Below the pieces are notes generated by a model. That model was not told where the DNA came from, searched no databases, and worked only from the letters and a program-made list of their open reading frames with translations. Source: Batillaria attramentaria (taxonomy: Eukaryota; Mollusca; Gastropoda; Batillariidae). From it: a DNA stretch of 64,000 nucleotides. The translations under genes and the position numbers were made by a program. This document shows positions 57,183 through 64,000 of this stretch, piece after piece; within the stretch, counting starts at the first letter, position 1; every line of letters starts with the position of its first letter. Location of the stretch: assembly GCA_018292915.2 (NCBI GenBank), contig JACVVK020000330.1, positions 67,001 through 131,000 on the forward strand. Direction: 5' to 3'.

Positions 57183-57509
57183 TAAGATAAACTTGGAAAC
57201 TTATGGTGAACGATATTTCCGGTTCGCCAGCCCCTACAGTCTGGAACTCTCTGCCTATGGGGTTGAGACAACAACCATCTTAATCAGCCTTTAGATCTGC
57301 ACTGAAAACCCACTTATTTTAACAGGCCTTCAACTGATGTGTCTCTATGTATTGATTGACGTGTTGGTCTGTATGGTATGAAAGTGTATGAGTGACGTGT
57401 GTTAGCGCAATGGGCCACTGTGTCTGAGAAGTGCGCTATATAAATGAAATTTATTATTCATTATTATTATTGATTGATTGTTGTAATTCCACAAGTGCTC
57501 AGAAAGCAC

Positions 57510-57840
57510 GCTCTGTTCTAATGCGCACCTCAAACCCTGACAGTCCGGATTTTTTTTAAAAAACTGCAGTACCCTCTGTTTTAACGCCCCAAGTGCTCTT
57601 CAATTCCTGACAGTCCGGATTTTTTTTTTTTACTGCAGTACCCTCTGTTTTAACGCCCCAAGTGCTCTTAAATTCCTGACAGTCCGGATTTTTTTAAAAC
57701 TACAGTACCCTCTATTTTAACGCCCCAAGTGCTCTTCAATTCCTGACAATCCGGATTTTTTTTAAACTGCAGTACCCTCTGTTTTAATGCCCCAAGTGCT
57801 CTTCAATTCCTGACAATCCGGATTTTTTTTCCAAACTCAG
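57510..57840 (+). repeat. Tandem units of about 60 bp
   Basis: About five units carrying CTGCAGTACCCTCTGTTTTA, CGCCCCAAGTGCTCTTCAAT and TCCTGACAGTCCGGATTTTT. T-run lengths vary between units. Confidence 0.85.
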
Positions 57841-57931
57841 TGCAGTACGCTGTGTTGTCAGTAGTGCCCCACAAATACTCAGCCAGTCCTGTCAAATTGT
57901 CTTTGAAGATAATTATACGGCAAATACTAAC

Positions 57932-59408
57932 CTTCACAGACGCTTGCCAGAACGTCTTGCCACGTGATCTGGTCCCGCCCCTCCTCCTCCAGGAGCATCC
58001 GGACGTCGTTAGGGTTCCTCTCGCTGGCCAGCTGCAGGAGTTGTCTTTCTTGTGCCCTGCCTCCCATTCCCACGAACACGAACTACAGGCAACAGAACAG
58101 AATTCAAATGAGGCACGTCATAGAGCTGAATTCAACTGTGACAGGTTAAGCAGTGTTGAACTCTAGCAGGCAACAGAATTCAACTGAGGCCACAGAGCAG
58201 TATTCAACTGAGGCAGGACACAGAGCAGTATTCAACTGAGGCAGGTGACAGACCAGAATTCAAATGAGGCAGGTGACAAAACAGAACTCAAATGAGGCAG
58301 GTGACAGAAAAGAATTCCAATAAAGCAGGTAACAGAACAAAATTCAAATACGGCGGGTGACAGAACACAATTCGTCTGAGGGAGGTAACAGAACACCATT
58401 CAAATGAGGACGGATTCGCACTAGGCGGGTGACAGAGCAGACTTCACACCAGGCAGGTGACAGAACAGAATTCAAATGAATTTCCTTTGTTTCTTCTACT
58501 ATCGGGTGGTGAAATCTAAACCCGGCTGGGGTCAGTGTTTTGTATTGACCTTTTTCTCGTTGTCCTGTGGCGAAAAAGGAAGTGAAATTCCCAAACACCT
58601 CCTCGACTATTTCCTACAAGCACATTTGACCCCATTCTATGACAACGATTGATTATAGGTATACGTGGTGTGTTCAAATATGGCAGATTTGGGATGCAAA
58701 AATTTTCAAGGTCCGAAAAGGTAAGGCGAAAAGCCCCTGGGCATTCTAATAAAAAAGCAGGCCTCTTGTTGGTCAGTTCTCGGCCTGACGACTCTGAGTG
58801 GCAGGCCTGCGTTGAGGGAAAGTGGCTCGCACAGTGCTATTTTTGTCTACAGATCCTGATAATGGAATTTCATTATAACAACAACAATAATGAGTATTGT
58901 TAGGCGCTTTATCCAATGTCATAAATCGACTCAAAGCGCCGCGAACTGAACCCAACACGCACGCTCACGTCAATCACACGCATTCTCTCTCACACACTGG
59001 ACATAAACACATTACAATCACGTGGTGCGAAGGGTCAGCTCAGCTATTGAAATTTCGGAATTTAGAATTGCATTTATTTTTCAAATTTTGTGGGCTGAAC
59101 ATTTCCAAAGCAGAGGGGGAGGAAGCCGGATTACCCGGAGACAACCCCCGACAATCGGCCCGAATGAACGGTGCCACATACGAAAAGGAAACAGTCTTTG
59201 CCCCGAGTGGCACTCGAACCCCTGACCTCTCGCATTGGTGACAAGTCTCTTAACCACTAGACCACTGACCGCCCCGAATTGGTCAGGGGATAGTGTTTCC
59301 ACAGAATAGCGGGACGTCCGTTGTCATCCCTTGCCTTGACTGAAAGGGGGTCAGTTAATGACATAATCCACACAGACGCACTCTGCGGTGGGGTGCTATT
59401 TGGCTGAC

Positions 59409-59469
<61 letters not shown>

Positions 59470-59740
59470 CTCAGGTTCACTAACTCGCTGACATCTTCAT
59501 TTCATTGAAAGCATGGATCTGTTTGATACAGGTTGTGGTCGTATGGTTTGGAGTCTGGAATCTTGGAGAATGCTCAAGACATACCCCTTTTACGTAGGCA
59601 GTTTCTCGGGTCTTTGAGCATATCTTTGGGCATTTGGAAGACATGAATAAGAGAATGCACAGTTTTCAAAAAGGCTCTTTTTAAATTTTTTAAGTAAAAA
59701 AGATTCTACCCCCCCCCCCTCGGTGAAATAAGCAAGGTGC

Positions 59741-59818
<78 letters not shown>

Positions 59819-60815
59819 AGGGGGGAGGGGAGACATGCATGGTGGACTATGTTGGGCTGGCAAGGCCGACGCACCAACTGGAAAAAAACTAGGCTTTCGA
59901 GGCTCCACGTTTTGCGTGGTTTCAGTAAACCTGTCTTTTTGATGGATACCATCGCCTGTTTGGGTTGGATTTGGGTTTCTAACCGTCCTGATATCAATAG
60001 AAAAAAAACAATGAAGATTGTAGAGAAAGCAAATGTGACCTGAACTCCCGGGTCGTTTCTGGCAAACTTCGCTCTCATCACTTGCTTCGCAGATTCCTTC
60101 AGGTCGCTGATTGGTCCGTGAACAAACACGACAGCCAGTCGCTTGACTCCTTTTCTGGCTCCCTCGGCCACATAGGTGAGTTTTTCTCGCGCTGTGTGCA
60201 GAATGCCGCTGAGCTGGTGCTTCTGTTTTCCGGTCGTGACAAACGAAGCAAACTCCTCAGCAGTAGAGGAAGCGTCCATGTCCACGTTGGAAACGTCCGG
60301 GCAAGGGTTGGACACCAGCCCGACGCGCACAGTACCATCTGACGTCATCAGACCGCCTGCGACCTCCTTGATGATCTCAGTGGTGCGGTTGACGTCACGG
60401 CCGCCCGCGTGGGTGAAGTCAGTGATAAACATGACGTCAGTTGGAACAGCACTTTCCTGGCACCTCACTATATGACAGGAAATCATGTTGTAGCTGTTAT
60501 CTTTTTCTTTCCTTTTCTTTTTACTGCAGTCAAACGTTTTTGCGTTCTTAAAAAGAAAGTTCAAAGATATTGTTTTTAACTTTTTAAACGCACAGTTTCA
60601 CGAACGACTTCATTCATGACAAGATTTTAAATAAGCAAAGTAAAATCCCAGCTATTTCATACTCACCGAAGATATCACCAGAGGGCACTGAAACAAAATG
60701 GCATTCATTTTTGGGATATCGGACAAATCCAGACAGTAAACAGTTATTAAATACGCCATTTCGAATGCAGTAGTATTAGCAAAGAAACAGGATATACCGA
60801 AACAATTTTTTTCAG

Positions 60816-60881
<66 letters not shown>

Positions 60882-63165
60882 GAGGGAAAGTAAGTAAAGC
60901 TGAGAGCGCTCCCTAGATCTAGGAGATGTGTGCTTTGTATGCCATTGGATATGTCCGCCTTGCCCTATATTGGCTACAAACCGCAGTGGAGGGGGTGGGG
61001 GGGGGTCTACCATCCTACCGCTGAAATGTCTAACAGTGTGATGAAAATGCCCTGGACTTGGTTAATTTTTAGTAACTGTACTTCTAGGCTATGCTGTAGA
61101 GCATGTGTGTGCAGTTAGGTATCACTATCAGCCAGGGAGAGCGCTAGCACTAACAGCGATAAGATCGCACACCTGGCGTTCTTGGGTTTTCCCCAGCTGA
61201 CTGTACAGCGATCCCGCCCGCGGCCAGTGCTTAACGAGGGTAGCGTCCCTTGCTCTCGGGTCAGTGGGTCAAGGCGGTGATTACCTCCCTTGTTTTTACT
61301 TTTAGGAAGTTGTTGTTTATGTTGTACATGTAATTCTAGTGTCTAGAGAGCAACTCTCTGGTTTATTTTTATAAGAGAATGTCGAGTAAGATGTCTCGGA
61401 ACTATGGAAGGAAAGGTTTAAGGTTTTAGAAGCAGAATGGGGTAAAATATTCCCTAGTCTTTTTAAGTATTCTGACTCTACCTATTTCTGCACGAGTTTG
61501 GTATCAGTTGGGGAAAATTTCTAAGTTCAGAAACTTCAGGTAAGTGTACCACACACCTTACCGAGTCTATGCTCTCGCATAGGCGCCAAAGGGCACCAAA
61601 AGCTTGCTCTCTTGAGCACAGACCGAGTAATGTCCCGGGTGTGATGCTATCCGATAGTAACGGCAATGGCATCACTATAAGCCCAATCCAGGGATCTCTC
61701 TACACTTTGGACTCAGGACTGCACTCTGGACTTGGGACTTGCACCTAATTTCGGGGCAGAGGAAAAGCTTGCTCTCTCGAGCTTGACTGAGTACAAAACC
61801 CGTGTTGGATGCTTGTCCTTTGGCCATTGCTCTCTTCTTATTCGTACGGATTTCTAGGTAGGTACTGGGTGGGTTGTCTTGACTGTGGTGTTCCGTTCGT
61901 CCGGAAAGTATTCCCCCCTGCACTACGGAAGAAATCCACTGACTTCGGTCGAATTTGTTGTACTGTACATTTTGTGTTCTTTTGCTTTCTCCCGCCTCTT
62001 TCGTCCACAGAGGGTGCCAGGGTTGGAGCGGAGTGTAGGCTCTGTACACTCCGCAGCACTTGCGGTTACTGGCACCACCCCATTGTCCGTTATCCGCATT
62101 TGGAAATAGTAATTCCATGCGTCCCGAGTCTTTACCACTCTACTAACTTTGTGTTTAGATGTGATCCCTCACCCCTAATCTCTTCAAACTCTTGGCTATC
62201 CCTTCCCCACCCCTTGTGTTGAGCGTTACGCACCGGCAACTAACACTGCCCAGGAGTCTTCTCCCAGGCGGGACTTGTGGCCTCTAAAGATGCGTTAAAT
62301 GTGCTCTTGTGTTGTCCATCGCTAGGCTCTGTGTTGGGGCGGGGTCAGGTAGGGCTAGTGCTGGTTTTGGTAGGTGATAGGTTTTACGTACAGGTTAGCT
62401 GCAACCGGGTTTTGTCCTAGTTGCACAGGTTTAGACCTTTTTATTAGATGCGTAGGGTAGGAGTTAGAACGCGGAGGCAGGAGGTTTAATTGTTTCTGTA
62501 CCGGAAGTTTATTGTTAGTAGTCCTTATTTGGTGTGTTATTGTTTTGCCAATTGCTCTTAGTGCTTACTATTTTCTTTACTCATGAACAGTGAACAATAT
62601 ATTTTTGTTCAACGACCCCATGTTCCTTTTGATAGTATTTTGCCTAGCTTTATTGATTAAAACTTTATCTCTTTATCCTGGGAAGTTTGTTTAGTTTTGT
62701 TATTTCGTGTCTTGTGTTGTGTGTGTTGTGTTGGTGTCTACCGCCGTCCTGACAAAACAGCTTCAGACACCAGCATAGCGGACCTAGCACGCGACAGCAT
62801 CAAACCTAATTCATAGAGTTATAGCAGGCGGCACTACAACAGATCTAACCATTCACAGGGCCCCCTTTCCCCTCCCATCGGATACAAAGCACACATCTCC
62901 TAGATCTAGGGAGCGCTCTCAGCTTTACTTACTTCCCCTACTTGCAAATTGACCTGATTGAGCGCATGTTTTCGGCTTTAGCGACGCCTTTGTTCCTATT
63001 CTATATATATCTATATATTACATGGCTTACCGTCACAGGCTCTCAACGCTAGGAGGTCGCCAATAGTGTTGAGAGCGTTGTACCCGTCCACTTCAAACAC
63101 AAAGTCTCGCGTCGGTTCCGATCCGATATCTTGCAACTCCTGTTCATCGGTGTCACTTCCAACTC
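57932..63165 (-). CDS. Multi-domain von Willebrand factor A protein (three exons, partial)
   Basis: An extracellular or matrix-type protein with repeated vWA domains. Minus-strand exons: A, 63165-63031 (acceptor GATTCTAG, donor GACG|GTAAGC), reads VGSDTDEQELQDIGSEPTRD and ends LLALRACD, the last third of one domain. B, 60467-60040, joins in phase 1 and reads RCQESAVPTDVMFITDFTHA to NDPGVQ, the first two thirds of the next. C, 58082-57932 (acceptor TTGCCTGTAG, donor GAAG|GTTAGT), reads FVFVGMGGRAQERQLLQLAS to VLASVCE. The donor of B is a weak GTCACA, supported because the B-C join is in frame and rebuilds the usual hydrophobic strand. The metal site D-x-S-x-S is replaced by DFTHA in exon B, so metal-dependent binding is doubtful. 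Domains appear split into a long and a short exon with phase 1 edges. More exons must lie beyond 64 kb and possibly downstream. Confidence 0.85.
58085..58480 (+). repeat. 28-bp tandem repeat in a vWA intron
   Basis: About 13 imperfect units of GAGGCAGGTGACAGAACAGA plus ATTCAAAT. It begins right at the acceptor of exon C, so the acceptor's pyrimidine tract borders it. Confidence 0.85.
58500..58602 (+). mobile_element. Diverged SINE (family 1) fragment
   Basis: AAACCCGGCTGGGGTCAGTG to AAATTCCCAAACACC matches family 1 loosely; the A-box part is gone. Confidence 0.55.
58890..59275 (-). mobile_element. tRNA-derived SINE (family 3)
   Basis: On the minus strand it starts GGGGCGGTCAGTGGTCTAGT GGTTAAGAGA (A box) and GGGGTTCGAGTGCC (B box). 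The body includes CCGGGTAATCCGGCTTCC, and the 3' part reads GCGCTTTGAGTC...ATAAAGCGCC with an (ATT/GTT)n tail. It lies in the intron between vWA exons B and C. Confidence 0.85.
59409..59816 (+). repeat. (GT)n microsatellites in a vWA intron
   Basis: (GT)n at 59411-59467 and GC/GT at 59738-59816. Open frames through the second tract extend exon B artificially and should be ignored. Confidence 0.9.
60813..60881 (+). repeat. (CA)n microsatellite at the edge of an inverted-repeat element
   Basis: CA tract directly adjoining the left inverted repeat at 60888. Confidence 0.9.
60888..62934. mobile_element. 2-kb element with 53-bp perfect terminal inverted repeats
   Basis: AAGTAAGTAAAGCTGAGAGC to GTGTGCTTTGTAT at 60888-60940 is perfectly repeated in inverse at 62882-62934, with weaker pairing about 5-10 bp beyond. 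The inverted repeat contains CCTAGATCTAGG, itself a palindrome. The interior has no recognised protein and no clear target duplication. It occupies the intron between vWA exons A and B. Confidence 0.8.
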
Positions 63166-63296
63166 CTAGAATCAACGCACAAACAGAACGCAGAATGCGG
63201 AATGTTCAGATGCACGAAGAGTCCTTGTCAGGGACATCGTTCGTTTAATCTGGGACAAAGTTTAAGTAAAAATCAAACTCCTCCCCCCCCCCAACA

Positions 63297-63298
<2 letters not shown>

Positions 63299-63356
<58 letters not shown>
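63299..63356 (+). repeat. (CA)n microsatellite
   Basis: Uninterrupted (CA)n, preceded by a C run. It lies upstream of vWA exon A on the minus strand. Confidence 0.95.
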
Positions 63357-63359
<3 letters not shown>

Positions 63360-63710
63360 CATTTTCGAAACGCAAAAAGTAAGCGGTTTCCATGTCAAAA
63401 GGTACAGTGTTCCACATGCATATCGCCATTTTGTTAACATTTGCTGTGGGGGCGCGTTTCGAGTGGCAAATTTTGATCGAATTTTGGACATTTTTAGCTG
63501 AATCATTCCTGCTATTCTACCGTCCCCCAAGAGCGAACCAGTAACATGTTTCCGCAGCGTTATATTTCACTCCTACTGTAAAGTTTCGTTACGAGATTTT
63601 AGCAAGCGTACAAACTATATCCATTTTACAACACCCGCAATGCAAAGCAGCCCAAACGGCACTCGTAGTTTGTCGATATTTCAAAATAAAAAGGTAATTA
63701 AATTTTTATG
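63357..63710. other. No gene recognised
   Basis: Probably intronic DNA of the vWA gene; no exon seen. Confidence 0.4.
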
Positions 63711-63761
63711 TCATGCCCATCGCAAATTGTAGTCGGCTGATGGGGTTTGCGATGGGCATGA
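63711..63761. repeat. Perfect 16-bp hairpin
   Basis: TCATGCCCATCGCAAA and TTTGCGATGGGCATGA are perfect inverses, separated by 19 bases. Confidence 0.9.
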
Positions 63762-63773
63762 CTCATGAAAATT

Positions 63774-63850
63774 CAATTCAATTCAATTCAATTCAATTCA
63801 ATTCAATTCAATTCAATTCAATATAACTTTATTGTCTGTCGATGGCAGAA
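63774..63850 (-). mobile_element. LINE 3' tail with (AATTC)n
   Basis: (AATTC)n followed by the inverse of ACAATAAAGTTATATTG. It matches the tail of LINE B; only the tail is visible. (CA)n follows at 63870-63925. Confidence 0.6.
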
Positions 63851-63863
63851 AATTTTCTTCTGG

Positions 63864-63926
<63 letters not shown>

Positions 63927-64000
63927 CTACATTAATTTATCTAGACATATAAATCCATACATATTAAACACAGATCCTAAAGTAATGTGTGATGTCTAAG

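Larger units (their letters stand above)
55585..57475 (+). mobile_element. LINE A: C-terminal reverse-transcriptase remnant, split by an insertion
   Basis: From about 55585 the reading is ILAGLPAEQIARLQRVQNSA, then LKSLHWLPVSFRIQYKLAVL and LRSSNDKLLKIPK. This is the thumb/C-terminal region of CR1/L2/Jockey-like reverse transcriptases. It stops at 55888 where a DNA transposon enters. After 57183 it resumes with INLETYGE-like codons and a FRSALKTHLF-type end. The 3' UTR ends GTGCGCTATATAAATGAAAT and (ATT)n. 5'-truncated and inactive. Confidence 0.85.

Noticed and set aside
59590..60039. Extension of vWA exon B to a stop at 59590
   Set aside because: The extra reading is Phe-rich then runs through a (GT)n tract, whereas splicing at 60040 joins in frame to exon C and rebuilds a vWA strand.
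61675..62118. 147-codon minus-strand frame in the 2-kb inverted-repeat element
   Set aside because: No domain signature, and overlapping frames of similar length occur on both strands.
60888..62934. Solo LTR
   Set aside because: The 53-bp ends are inverted, not direct, and no TG...CA LTR pair or primer-binding site was found.

Overview
The window is eukaryotic nuclear DNA, most likely from a mollusc and probably a gastropod. The evidence is introns with GT/AG sites, long (GT)n/(CA)n microsatellites, tRNA-headed SINEs with target-site duplications, and a receptor gene with CUB, LDLa, C-type-lectin, LRR and 7TM parts, an architecture typical of snail GRL101-like receptors. Species cannot be named. 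There is nothing prokaryotic: no operons, CRISPR arrays or Shine-Dalgarno sites.

Conventional gene content is low. The best genes are (1) a GRL101-like GPCR on + (48153-52328; signal-peptide exon plus one large exon with one frameshift); (2) three exons of a multi-domain von Willebrand factor A protein on - (63165 down to 57932), continuing past the right edge; and (3) an intron-containing - strand gene (31156-28059) fusing a retroviral-type integrase, an OTU cysteine protease, an F-box-like segment and a C-terminal zinc-binding segment, closest to Ginger1 transposases. A THAP zinc-finger exon lies at 1108-1234.

Most of the rest is transposon-derived. At 3-11 kb there are Helentron-type (HINE/pearl-like) elements full of nuclear-receptor half-site palindromes, a palindrome-headed repeat carrying a SINE, and a decayed piggyBac fragment. 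At 12-16 kb there is a pogo/Tigger-like MITE and an RNase-H LINE. At 17.2-20.4 kb a possible inverted-repeat element holds a pseudogene with a PIN/FEN1-like nuclease motif and a CXC cysteine-rich C-terminus. At 22.8-27.5 kb a TTAA-flanked composite element has arrays of 64-bp subterminal repeats. At 32.7-35.5 kb a TA-flanked element retains the PHD-like tail of a pogo-type transposase. At 36-41 kb there are a Tigger-like element, huge CA/GT tracts and a GGACCCC-terminal element. At 42.1-42.7 kb a 69-bp minisatellite carries a perfect CRE in every unit. At 55.6-57.5 kb a DNA transposon with its own LINE passenger has split a LINE. At 60.9-62.9 kb an element with 53-bp perfect inverted repeats sits in a vWA intron.

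The genes show no functional coupling to one another. What ties the window together is layered transposition, which can be ordered in time from nested insertions and target-site duplications. All identities come from reading motifs by eye; no database search was run.
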